From NCBI GenBank assembly GCA_964036295.1, contig OZ038464.1, positions 20,653,508-20,717,507 on the forward strand: a stretch of DNA of 64,000 nt, in the 5' to 3' direction. Source of the DNA: Plumapathes pennacea. Its lineage: Eukaryota; Cnidaria; Anthozoa; Antipatharia; Myriopathidae. Position 1 is the stretch's first letter, and each line of letters starts with the position of its first letter. A program made the translations under genes and the position numbers. The notes under the pieces were generated by a model. That model ran no database searches. It had not been told where the DNA came from and worked only from the letters and a program-made list of their open reading frames with translations. Below, one piece after another: positions 1 to 23,800 of this stretch.

Positions 1-7
1 ACAACTG
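1..7 (+). CDS. ATIC: ATIC, last 7 bases of an upstream exon
   Basis: The window opens with the tail of an exon, followed by donor GTGAGC at 8. The final TG joins the first G at 251 to make the first of two tryptophans (N-W-W-L-R), as in animal ATIC. Confidence 0.65.
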
Positions 8-1600
8 GTGAGCTGTTCACGAAATTGTTTCTTGGTTTTTGAAAATTTGTGCAAAACAAGTGAAATTACGTCGCTATTACAATTATTCATGCAATCCACA
101 GCTTTCCCTCATTTTGGTATACCTCTTAGTTCAAACAAACTATCGGGGCTCACAGGTTAAATGATATCCGTATTCACGGGCTATTAGAGCAGCCTCGGTA
201 TCGCACGGCTTTATTAGGCTCTGTTACTTATCGGAATGTTTCTTTCAGGTGGCTTCGTCAACACCCCAGAGTACTTGGGATGGTCTTCAAGAAGGTGAGA
301 AAAAAAAAAAAAAAAAAACTAAAGAGAACTTCTGCTTAAAACGATGAGGCACAGACAGACCTAAGGTGATGTTACACGAGACGATTTTTGACAACGATTT
401 TTCGCGCAACACGTACAATTTTTTAGCTTAGCGCTTTGGCTTCAACTCCAAAAACATGGCGAAACTTCGCCAGTTTTGCTGTACCGACTAACTGATCGAC
501 CAACCGTCTCAGGGCTTGACTGATTGGCTGTTTTATTTCAATGTTATCGTGAAACGAGTCGTCTTCTGTAAGCTGATTATAATTTTTTAACATATTTCTT
601 AGGGAGTTAAGCGAGCAGAGATGTCTAACGCAATCGACGTTTTTGTCAATGGAACTGTTGGTCAGGTACGTGCACCAGGGCACACTACGCGTTGCCTTAC
701 ACAAAGCTGCTTTTGGAATGATAGCTTGTCACTGAACGTTAAACTAATTGCCCGCTGTTTGCGTGAGTAGGCAAGTGGCAATGGGTTTTCTTGCACTGCT
801 GATTCGTCTCTTTCTCAACAAACCAATCGCAAGTTACTTCATGCTTCACTAGCAAGATTACGCCATATTCATTTTTAGGATACTGACAAGGCATCATGGG
901 AAGCTATGTTTGAAAATCCGCCAGCTCTCTTTACCCAGGTCAGTATTTTTTTCCTCTTCTGCAAATTTTGCCCCCCACCCCCAACGTTTCTGAGTTTCCC
1001 GTAGTGCCTTTCCTCGTACTTGTAAGAAAATCCTTCATGTATTATTCCTCCGACTGCGTTTTTGCTTCTTGCTGATTAATTCTGTTGCTAGGCTGAGAGA
1101 GAGGAGTGGGTCAAAGAATTGAAAGGCGTCGCCCTCAGCTCAGACGCCTTCTTCCCGTTCAGAGACAACATTGACCGAGCAGCTCAGGTAATGACAGCGC
1201 ACTGGCCTTTTATTCGTGTCGTGTCGTGTCGTGTCGCTCTGCGTTTTGTCCCTAGTCTGCCATTTTTTTTTTTTTTGTTTCTTCTCCTCTTTTTTGCTTT
1301 ACTTTGATCTTTTGCTCTACACTTTGCTCATCTCTTCCCTGCTTTGTTCTGTTCTATTCTCCATTTCTCCGCTTTGCTATGCTCTAGTCTATTGGGCTAT
1401 GCTGGGCTGTTTCCTATTACGCGGCTTTGAAATTTGCTTTCGTGCAGTGATCTGAACTGACTTCTCTTTTTTGTTCTCAGAGTGGAGTGGAATTCATTGC
1501 CAGTCCTGCCGGGTCTGTCGGAGACGACGTTTGTGTGCAGGCAGCGGATACACACGGTATCACCATGGTACACACCAACATCCGCCTCTTCCATCACTAG
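1..1600 (+). CDS. ATIC: Bifunctional purine biosynthesis protein (AICAR transformylase/IMP cyclohydrolase), C-terminal exons, partial
   Basis: ATIC catalyses the last two steps of de novo IMP synthesis in the cytosol: formylation of AICAR with 10-formyl-THF, then ring closure. Only the end of the transformylase domain is in the window. Coding pieces are 1-7, 251-296, 603-665, 879-938, 1092-1187 and 1481-1600, all with GT-AG introns and matching phases. The spliced C-terminus contains [10 protein letters not shown] and ends HTNIRLFHH, which matches the end of animal ATIC almost residue for residue; the FRD aspartate and RLFHH arginine are equivalent to substrate/antifolate-contacting residues in human ATIC. 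It runs in the same direction as the collagen genes but is unrelated to them. The start lies upstream of the window. An AATAAA follows at 1766. Confidence 0.95.
251..296 (+). CDS. ATIC: ATIC internal exon
   Basis: Acceptor TTTCTTTCAG and donor GTGAGA bound 46 nt encoding [15 protein letters not shown], matching WLRHHPKVLSMKFK in human ATIC. Confidence 0.9.
603..665 (+). CDS. ATIC: ATIC internal exon
   Basis: 63 nt, phase 0 at both ends, encoding GVKRAEMSN then [12 protein letters not shown]. It matches the [20 protein letters not shown] block of human ATIC. Donor is GTACGT. Confidence 0.92.
879..938 (+). CDS. ATIC: ATIC internal exon
   Basis: 60 nt after acceptor ATTTTTAG, encoding [20 protein letters not shown]. 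It corresponds to the human segment EDEDLIKWQALFEEVPELLT. Confidence 0.92.
1092..1187 (+). CDS. ATIC: ATIC internal exon
   Basis: 96 nt encoding [23 protein letters not shown] and NIDRAAQ. It carries the most conserved transformylase motif. Acceptor GTTGCTAG, donor GTAATG. Confidence 0.95.
1481..1600 (+). CDS. ATIC: ATIC terminal exon
   Basis: Acceptor TTGTTCTCAG, then 39 codons from [11 protein letters not shown] to HTNIRLFHH and stop TAG at 1598-1600. The C-terminal RLFHH is the conserved end of the enzyme. Confidence 0.95.
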   Translation, partial: SGVEFIASPAGSVGDDVCVQAADTHGITMVHTNIRLFHH

Positions 1601-1765
1601 ACTCAGCAAGCTGACTGAGGATAAAATAGAGTCCAAGTTTATATTTCAGGGTACATGTAATTTACGTGCCTGTGCGCATACTTTGTTGTAAAACGTGTGG
1701 GGAAAAGTATGACTTGTACCCAGAAAGAAGAATAATCGAGACCTGGCACTTACATTGGCTAGAAA

Positions 1766-1771
1766 AATAAA
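1766..1771 (+). terminator. Candidate poly(A) signal of ATIC
   Basis: AATAAA 166 nt after the ATIC stop, followed by a GT-rich stretch. No other canonical signal lies closer to the stop. Confidence 0.5.
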
Positions 1772-2409
1772 ATGTTTTGTTTTCCTGAGGGAAATAGATG
1801 TTTGAGAATTCAGGGCAGTTTTTGTTTATTTTATGCTTGATCTCAAGAGCGAACTTCTCGTAAGTGGAAACTAAATTGAACCGAACCGACGGAGGTCTTT
1901 TTACGTCAACATCGCTATCACGACTAAACAACATAGCCCTGTGTCTTGGCTACTCAATAGAAAGTTTAAAACTGCCGTATTTCTGCTATGTTTTTCAACA
2001 CCAGAAAGCTTTCTTAGGTAAGTCAATTAACGTAGCAATAAGCTCCAATTACTTCAGAATTTGCTTCCTTTAGCAAACGAGACGTGTATGCTAGGTCATG
2101 TGACTTTGCGGTTTGCGGACCTGAGTATACGTCAATCTTAAACTGCCTAATTACTCCCTCATAATGGTTCATTAGATATTTCAACTCTACTTTTCCTTTT
2201 TAACTGAGGCACAGTTTTTCCTTGAAGTTTTGCTCAGAGTTCAGTGTTCAAAGCTAATCAAGGACTAACTAAAAGCGTTCTCTCGATCAAGGTTATCGTG
2301 GCGACGAAAGTCCTATTTTTTGCCAACTGAAAAGCTTATTTTCGACTAGAACGTGTAAGGGAAACCTTGTTTGAGAGAAATAACCCGGTAGCCAAGCAGG
2401 CTAGAAGAC
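1772..2409. other. Intergenic spacer between ATIC and collagen gene 1
   Basis: I see no gene or RNA here. Short ORFs on both strands have no recognisable content. The sequence is not repeated between the later gene copies, so it lies outside the duplicated unit. Confidence 0.5.
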
Positions 2410-2571
2410 GCATTTCAATTGCATCGGCAGTGTCGTGTTTGATATTTGATATATTTATGATCAGCATTGTTTTGGAGAAATGGACGACAAACCTCGGAGA
2501 GGGTTAGGTCAGCTAAAACCGTTTTAGCTAATTCTCAATCGGACAGTATCCAACATGAACGTCCATTAGAC
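2410..2571 (+). repeat. Left arm of an inverted repeat around promoter and exon 1 of collagen gene 1
   Basis: About 160 nt that reappear reverse-complemented at 3676-3841, with moderate divergence. The arms bracket about 1.1 kb holding the promoter region and exon 1. Only the inner part of this arm is present before genes 2 and 3 (from about 17170 and 27630), so the boundary of the duplicated unit falls inside the arm. Confidence 0.75.
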
Positions 2572-2888
2572 CGGGATTGAGTAGTTAAGAAATCGGTCAA
2601 ATTTTAAGTCGTTTAGTGGTGATAGTTGTGTTGACTGTAAAAAGGCCTAGCTCGGACAGTTTGGTTCAATTTGGTTTCCGCTTGCGGGAAGTTAGCCTGT
2701 TGTCGGGGTAAATCCACTGAAGTAATCCAGGCTTAACGTACTTGCATTGAACAACTGGCTCGTCACCGACTTTCTTATACCGCCTCAGATCGAATTTCTG
2801 TCGGCAGAGCTACTTGTGGAGCGCGAGCCAATGAAAACAGCTCTGGAGTTAACTAAGTTGACTAGGTAAGGTACTCGCTCCCAGTTCC

Positions 2889-2897
2889 TTATTTAAT
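2889..2897 (+). promoter_or_regulatory. TATA-like element upstream of collagen gene 1
   Basis: TTATTTAAT, 30 nt upstream of the ATG, conserved at 17626-17634 before gene 2 and missing from gene 3. If used as a TATA box the 5' UTR would be only a few bases, so this role is uncertain. Confidence 0.3.
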
Positions 2898-2926
2898 GAG
2901 GTGAAACGATTCAGCTGAATGCTAGC

Positions 2927-15970
<13,044 letters not shown>

Positions 15971-16032
15971 ACACTCCCAAACTTATTTTGATTCTGGTTT
16001 TGATTCATAGTGTACTTGAGAATAATACAACA

Positions 16033-16038
16033 ATTAAA
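16033..16038 (+). terminator. Candidate poly(A) signal of collagen gene 1
   Basis: ATTAAA 62 nt after the stop, then a GT/T-rich stretch. Conserved at the same place in genes 2 (26032) and 3 (62821). Confidence 0.35.
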
Positions 16039-16960
16039 GGAATATCAATCGCACTGCCTGTGTAGGAATTGTTGATCTTCAGTTTTTATTTAGAATTTCG
16101 CACAAAATTGGGCCGTGCGGTGGCTGGATAGCAAGAGGTTTTTATTCAATGTCTGAAGAACAAGTGAATCTTTCAGTGACGTCAGTAACGATGCACGTTT
16201 TTGGCCCGAAATCAGTAGAATTTGCAGAACACACAACTGGAAACATCATTTCTCAGTTTGTTAATCTAACGATAATCCAAACAAACACAAGTCCAAGTAC
16301 TGGAACCGTCCTCCAGAAAGGACAGGTCTACACTAAAATATTTCCATTAAAAAACAGAAAGATTTTGCTTGGAGCACTGAAGCAAACTATAAGTTCAGAA
16401 TATGTCTTGCAGTTACATTTAGACAACTGCATTCGTAACCGCTATAATAACAATTGGCCTTAATAACAACAACATGCACACGCCAACGCCCGACGAATTG
16501 GAACTTTTTCACAGAAGTATCACGATTTCCAAGCAACTATTCCAATCTTTTTCCAAAGAATGCCGATACTATGTTCACGATATTTCTGAACCAAGGAAGA
16601 ATGATCGGACAAAATGTGAATTCCAACTATTTTCCAACCTGGATTTAAACTTTAGAATTCTTTAAATGATTCCAGTACAGCTTGAACTGATCAGATCAGT
16701 ATTTCCCATTTGTAAGTATTCATATACGTACATATCCTGCGTTTCTCTAAGCTACAAGCCACTGTATGCAGAGCAAGCCTGCACACAGCAGCCTGAACCT
16801 TGCTCAGTACTTCAAAAATCGACCCGTACACGGCTCGGCATGCATCAGACCACAAACAAACATTACACCAGTGTGAGACAATCTCCCGACAGGCACGTTA
16901 CATTCGTTACCAGGAGACTTCGTTCGCGGACTCTTGTCGTCATCTCTGTTGCGGTCTCAC

Positions 16961-17154
16961 AGGTAAACCTCCCATCAGCAGATTAATGGGACCCGGTGGT
17001 AGAGGATCGTCCTCGTCAGATATACTCTCCTCTTTGTCTTCACTGTCTTCGTCCTCGTCATCACTTCCTTCTTCGTCATTTTTTGAGTCCTCACTCTCTT
17101 CGTCATCATCATCGTCGTCCTCGTCTTCCTCGTCATCATCTTCTTCTTCTTCGT
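16961..17154 (-). CDS. Candidate exon for an acidic Asp/Glu/Ser-rich peptide, copy 1
   Basis: Minus-strand open frame beginning DEEEEDDDEEDEDDDD and ending PPGPINLLMGGLP, bounded by a possible acceptor (CCGACCAG) and a good donor (GTGAGA). The second copy (27429-27616) has a 6-nt deletion that keeps the frame. No partner exon was identified, so it may be a pseudo-exon or low-complexity sequence. No function proposed. Confidence 0.3.
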
Positions 17155-17625
17155 CTGGTCGGTGAAAACAAATAACAAACCTCAGAAAGGGTTAGGTCAG
17201 CTAAAATTGTCTTAGCTGATTCTCAATCGGACGGTATTCAACATGGACGTCCATTAGACCGAGATTGAGTAGTAAAGACATCGGGTCACATTTTAAGTTG
17301 TTTAGTCGTGTTGATTTCTGTAAAAAAGGCCTTGCTCGGAAAGTTTGGTTCAATTTGGTTTCTGCTTGCGGGAAGTTAGCCTATCATCGGGGCAAGTCCA
17401 CTGAAGAAACTCAGGCTTAGCGTGCTAGTTGTGCTTTGAACGACAGGCTCGTTATCGGGTTGCACATTCTTGTCTGGGGGTAACGGGCATTTAAACTACT
17501 TTTATTCAATTGTACATAGACTAGGATTTAGACGGTCTCAGATCGAATTTTTGTCGGCAGAGCTACTTGTTGAGCGAGCCAATGAAAACAGCTCTTGAGT
17601 TTACTTAGTTGACGTTCCCAGTTCC

Positions 17626-17634
17626 TTATTTAAT
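17626..17634 (+). promoter_or_regulatory. TATA-like element upstream of collagen gene 2
   Basis: TTATTTAAT, same spacing to the ATG as in gene 1. Confidence 0.3.
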
Positions 17635-17663
17635 GTGGTGAAACGATTCAGCTGAATGCTAGC

Positions 17664-17898
17664 ATGGAGACAAACGCTAAGATTGGGTCGAAACCAGAAG
17701 AGGACACGCGGATGTCACAGAGCCATTCTCAGTCAAAACATGCAGCCAAGGCTAGTCTGTCAGTGTCCATTGTTACGCTGTTAATCTGCATTGCTGTCGC
17801 CGTGCGAGTGGAGATCGCCCAACGAGGAGATGCAGAACACTTCCGCTTACTGGAAGAGAAGTTTGTACAAGAGCTAAGCGAGCAGAACACAGACAAAG
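17664..17898 (+). CDS. Collagen gene 2 exon 1: anchor and stalk
   Basis: 235 nt. Differs from gene 1 by a few residues (METNAKIGSK, TRMSQSH, SKHAAK, AQRGDAEHF). Donor GTGAGA is a normal 5' splice site. Confidence 0.92.
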
Positions 17899-20800
17899 GT
17901 GAGAAGTTATACTATAATAATGGGAGTTGTTTTGTGAAAACCATGAATAGTGTGCACTTATTTCAACGGCCGATGACGCTACATGCTTTTTAAGCTCTGA
18001 ACGCCGTAACCGCAGAGCGTGTTCCGATTATTGACCTTTGCGCTTATTCATGCGTTTAGTGTTATCGCTCAAGCATTTGACGACTCATCAGTGTTCTTCT
18101 GTCCCAATGGCCGTTCATGTTGAATACTGTCAAAATGAGAATCAGCTAAAACGGTTTTAGCTGACCTCTTAGCTGACTCTTAGGGGTTTGTTGTCCATTT
18201 CTCCAAAACAATGCTGATCATAAATATATCGAAAATCAAACACGACACTGCTGATGCAAGTCTGTTGAAACACGGTATTGTGCGTCGTACTCGAAGTTGT
18301 CCTTTTATCCTCTACCTTTTTAATTTTTAATTTTTTCGCTCAACTTTACGAACCTACGTGGTTTTGATAGTGGGGTTTGCAATCTGACAATGTTGCAGTG
18401 CTCAATTTAGAAGATTCCTGTGAACCTGATGTAGAACTCAGTTAAGGTTTATAGTAACTTTTCGATTTCTTGTCCACGGATCCGGGTAAGCTTTACTGAA
18501 ACTAGTGATTGTTATAACTATCACCACAAGGACGAGAGTAAACTGGGGAAATAAATTAAAGTTTGCATTGTGGTTGAATGCGTTTGCTGGAGAGAGCTTA
18601 GGAGAACAGCGCACAGACAACGAGACAGTAAAAGTCAATAAACACAACGAGCAAGTTTCATTTCTTCTGTTTCATGAAATACCAGACCCTGGCAACGTCT
18701 GGGTCGCCTGTGGAGGGGAACGTGCTTATCAGAAATGTGCGCTGTAATTCGTCAGGAAAAAACGTTTACCATGATGTGTCGATAGGGCATAACACTTCTT
18801 ATTTGAATCAAGAGTTGATGCAAATAAGTGTTCGAATGCGAACGCCATCTCATAACTGCGTCCTGACGCGCGAGTCGGTCGTTGTGATCTGTTCTGGACA
18901 GCGTGTGAAATTTGAACACAAGCCATAAGTGCTGACAGAACTTGATGCTTGTCATAAAAGCCATTAAGCTCGTCATGATTGCCTTCTTAGGAGCCAGTAG
19001 GATACTCGGCTAAACAAACGGCAACATTTCACTTCCGATCTGGAACCTCTAGTATGTATGTATTCTCAAACAAACTTGGTCAAACTTTCTTTACAGCTCA
19101 GTAAGAGTTGATGCATCAATATCTGTTACTTGTATGAGTTTTATTAAATTTACTAAGTCCTCTTCCTTTTATACAGAAATATTGGCTAAATGCGGTGTTT
19201 AAAAATTGGCTATCACTCACTCTAATATCTTGACGTGTAATAAGGAAATAAAGATTAATTGAAATGTTGCTTTCGGACTCTTTATTTCAGTAGAGCTGTT
19301 CAAACAAATTCACACGCTTTCCCGAAATAAGCGTGATGTTGAGAAAGTCCTGCGCCTGACGAAATTCAACACAAAGGACATCTGCATCGAAGCACAATGT
19401 TCTCCAGGTCCCCCCGGTCCGAAAGGCGAGGCAGGAGCGCATGGGATTCAGGGATCCCCAGGAATTCGAGGACCCCAGGGCATTTATGGCGGAACAGGTG
19501 CACTGGGGCCCCCTGGAATCAAAGGAACTCAGGGAGAAAAAGGAGAGGAGGGAGAAAAAGGAAACACTGGAGACCAAGGAAAAGTTGGAATTCCGGGAGA
19601 AGAAGGGAAACTTGGCCCAACAGGACAACCTGGTCCAAAAGGAGACCAAGGAGATGCAGGGCCCAGAGGCGATACTGGATCACGAGGGATCCAGGGACCC
19701 GCAGGCCTCAAAGGTAGGATAATGAAATGCTTTTGCCTTTTGTCTTTATATATATATATATTTATATATTTATATATATATTTATATATATATATAATGA
19801 GCTAAACCTGAGTATCAGACTTTCTTCTGGAATTTAATAAGGCGGTTTATATTAGTTGTTGAAATCAAGTAGTTTGATTGCTTTGCTGCGCTTTCGGATT
19901 TGCCCAAAATGTTTTTTACAACTTTCTCGACATTCCATTGCTCCTGACCTTTTTGGATCAGCCAATTGCAAATCATAGTGAAATGCTAGTAACTGCGAGA
20001 ACTAGTTATGGCTAAACTGTGAGAAGCCTCTCCTGTTCCCTTTAAGATCGTGTCGGGAGCACCCAAGTAGCGCGCGGAAGCGCCAAGGTGCGAGGAGAAT
20101 GAGGCAATACAGGAAGCTCCATTCTCCTGGATAACGATTGTGGATTGAAAAGGAGTGACTGCTCACAGTCTAAGGTTTGATGTGATGGTTAAGGTTGATA
20201 AGAGAATGCTGCACTGATGCCGTGAAGTACCCTAAGTCTATAACTTTGCTCTAACTCATCTCGTTTTTCCTTATACCGCCTCCCATGGTTATTAAGTAAC
20301 CTTATTTATCATTTTGCTTCAGGAGACATTGGTCCTCAAGGCAACAATGGCAACGTTGGACCCAAAGGCGAAAAAGGCATCGCTGGAGGGAAAGGTGTAA
20401 AGGGTGACAGAGGCCTCCAAGGATCTACTGGGACAACAGGTAGCAAAGGAGCCGAAGGACCACCAGGGACTCCGGGGAAAGGGATCAAAGGAGATCAAGG
20501 AACACCCGGACAAGATGGAGACAAGGGCGACAAAGGAGAGTTAGGTTCAGAAGGACCACCAGGCCTCAAAGGAGGCCAGGGGGAGCCTGGGCAGAAGGGG
20601 TCTATAGGCCAACAAGGACAACCAGGTTCTGCCGGAGACACGGGGGAGCCCGGGCCTCAAGGGGAGCGGGGATTTAAAGGAGACAAAGGAGCGCTGGGAA
20701 GTCAAGGGATACCAGGCCAGACCGGGACCCCGGGACGTGTAGGCAGAAGAGGCCCAAATGGTGACGTGGGGCCACGCGGTGTAGACGGATCAGCTGGCGT

Positions 20801-23800
20801 TGATGGAGAGCGGGGAGTTCCAGGACCCAGGGGTGAGAAAGGTGAAATCGGCCTGAGAGGTAAGCAGGGGAACCCTGGGAAGAAAGGAGAACAAGGGAGT
20901 GACGGACGCCGAGGCGCAACAGGAAAGACTGGTCCAACAGGGAAACCTGGAGAACCTGGGACAAAAGGTTGGTAAAGAGCCTCGCTATATCAAGTTAGTC
21001 CGGAATGCGGATATCTACCCGTTACAGCTGGTTCAGTATACTAGTGTGTCTATTTTGGTATTTGGAACGCCGGAATTTATGCGGCTGTTACTGTTAACGG
21101 TGCCTAATTTGAATCAAATCAAGTGTATTTTTTGCAACCGTGCGAAATTCTGACGAAGGATATTCCAAAGACACAAAAATAACAACTTTGTTATTATTGT
21201 ACAAATCACGTCGTAAATAGATTGACCATAAACTCGTACTTAATATTCACCTTTTATCTACCCAATATTAAGTTCGTATGATTTGCTCAGATCGCAATTA
21301 AACGTAAAGCAACAAACTCAACATCGAAGCACATTCCAGACATGATTATTGAAATAATGCAAAGAATATACAACCTTTCATCGTTCTAAGCTTATGTACA
21401 TTGTTGCCAAGGTGACACTGCCCAAAAGGGCGACACAGGTGCCAAGGGCGAGCCTGGCGTTACTGGTTCCCCTGGTGATCCGGGCGTGGTTGGAAACACG
21501 GGACCTCCAGGACCTCGTGGTAAGAAAGGCGTCGAAGGATCTCAAGGACCGCGTGGTTTTACTGGTCCAGTTGGAGAACCGGGCTTACGAGGATTACAAG
21601 GTGACCAGGGTATAAATGGTACTGCAGGGCCACCTGGTGCCACAGGACCAATGGGTCGTCCAGGAGCAAGAGGACTTACGGGGGACGTAGGAAGATTGGG
21701 AGCAAAGGGAGCGACTGGAGAAACCGGTGCACCTGGACCTACAGGTACGATCATTTGGTGTTTGTACGCATGTGACTTACAAGTAAGCCTGTGGTTTCAT
21801 CAAGTTTTAGTGTAGACGACCATAGATAAGAAGTAGGCAACAATTCAGTTGCGTTGGAGCCGGCCCGCCTGAAAATGGCGGGGGAGGTGGGGTCCGTTAA
21901 CTGACTGCAGTGTTCACTATCATAACGCGCGATCTTCTGCATCCAATAATTTATGCAAGACCTCTAGAGTCGAATACGAATAAGCGCCAAATTATGGATT
22001 GAGATACCGTGCAGCTTCAGAGAGCTGTCAAGAAATACATACTTAAGGGAAAATTCGCTCAAAACATTTTCTGAAGATTCATATATTGATTTGCATACAA
22101 TTATTTCAGCACTTGTTGAAGGAAAAGTCGGGGAAAAATGAATTGAAATTTTGATTAGAAATCAGGAATATATGCCATTGGTCAGAAAAACTGATATTTT
22201 AGAAATACAGTCGAAGCTCTCTGGGCGGACACTCTCGCGAGCGGATCGACAGCTCTACTTACGGACGCTACTTACAGAAGAACTATATGTCTCCTGGCAA
22301 AGGCTTGTTGTTTGTAGGCCTCATACCGTTGTAGTATTTTAGTGTTGTGCTTTTTCCAACTGCTTGTTATTGTAGGAGACAGAGGACCAAAAGGCGATGT
22401 CGGTGCACGTGGTGCAGTAGGCCCTCCCGGTCCTGATGGGAAGAAAGGAATTCCTGGACGTGAGGGAAGAACAGGTGAGATGGGCCGCAGAGGAATCCCC
22501 GGAGAAGCTGGGAAGAAGGGAGAGCAAGGGATTAAAGGGCACAGAGGATCAACAGGAGACACCGGTCCGACAGGACAACCTGGCGATCCTGGGAACAAAG
22601 GTTGGTGATAGCTACTCCTGTATCAGGTTAGGCTTCCCCAGTAAGCCTGATATTACAATCCATTATTTTATTAGTTCTATTTGCGACATTACATTGGTTC
22701 AACATATTAACATTATTTTATATACCTTCGGTTATGAATAGCATTTTCGAAAGATTGTTTTCAACTAGAATTATTGAGCACTTTGCTCGTTATTTTTGGC
22801 CACTCGTTGCAGACAATCATAGCGATTGGCATGTATATTACCTTGTCAATTCAGCAGTGAACTGGATCTGGTAATCGGAAGCGTTGTTTCGAAGGAAATT
22901 TGTCTACTCGAACGTTGAATCAATCCTGCCCAAAAAGACAGTCACAAAAGACAGTTTAACACAGTTCTTGATTTTTCATCGTTTTAATTCTATCTAAATT
23001 GTTGTTAAGGTGACCCTGCGCAAAAAGGTGATACAGGTGCCAAAGGCGAGCCTGGCGTTACTGGTTCTCCTGGTGATGCGGGCGTGGTTGGAAACAAGGG
23101 ACCTCCAGGACCACGTGGTGAGAAAGGCGTTGAAGGATCTCAAGGACCACGTGGTTTCACTGGTCCAGTTGGGGAACCGGGCTTACGAGGGTCCCGAGGT
23201 GACCAGGGTACAAATGGTACTGCAGGGCCACCTGGTGCCACAGGACCAAGAGGTCGCCCAGGAACAAGAGGACTGAGGGGTGACGCAGGAAGATTAGGAG
23301 AAAAAGGACAAAAGGGAACAAATGGAGAAACTGGTGCTCCTGGTGTTAAAGGTGTAGTTGGTGAATTCTTTTGTACATGTTCTGGCATAAGTTTCGATGT
23401 CGAGTGTACTTGAGTTTGACGAGCATGTTCATTTAAAGTCAAAAGTATGCACATTCTGGTCTGACACTGCCTTGCATTGAGTAAATGTATTCTTATTTTC
23501 TGCCCGATATAGGGAAACCAGGAAAGGTTGGCGACATTGGAGAGCCAGGAGCAAAGGGAAATAGAGGTGACGTCGGCCCACAAGGGATCAGAGGAGGCAA
23601 TGGAGCGAAAGGAGCCACAGGAGACCCAGGACAGAAAGGAGAAGTAGGTCCATCAGGAGATGCTGGGAAAACTGGTGGTATCGGGCCCAGGGGCTTTAAG
23701 GGATCAGAAGGAAATCCCGGATCGAAAGGTAAGAATGACTCCCGTCTATTCCTTGCCCTTTTTTAAAAAGCTATTCTTTGAACTTTTTTTAATAAAGCAA

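Larger units (their letters stand above)
15971..17663. other. Spacer between collagen genes 1 and 2
   Basis: The first 1 kb is close to the regions after genes 2 and 3, showing that the 3' flank was duplicated with the gene. It holds a minus-strand acidic ORF at 16961-17154, then the promoter region of gene 2, which resembles 2476-2926. No RNA gene seen. Confidence 0.6.

Noticed and set aside
423..704. 93-codon minus-strand ORF
   Set aside because: It overlaps an ATIC exon on the other strand and shows no recognisable content.
16975..17178. Lys/Arg/Thr/Met-rich minus-strand ORF
   Set aside because: Frame-shifted reading of the acidic GAA/GAT-rich tract; the Asp/Glu frame is the one ending at a donor.
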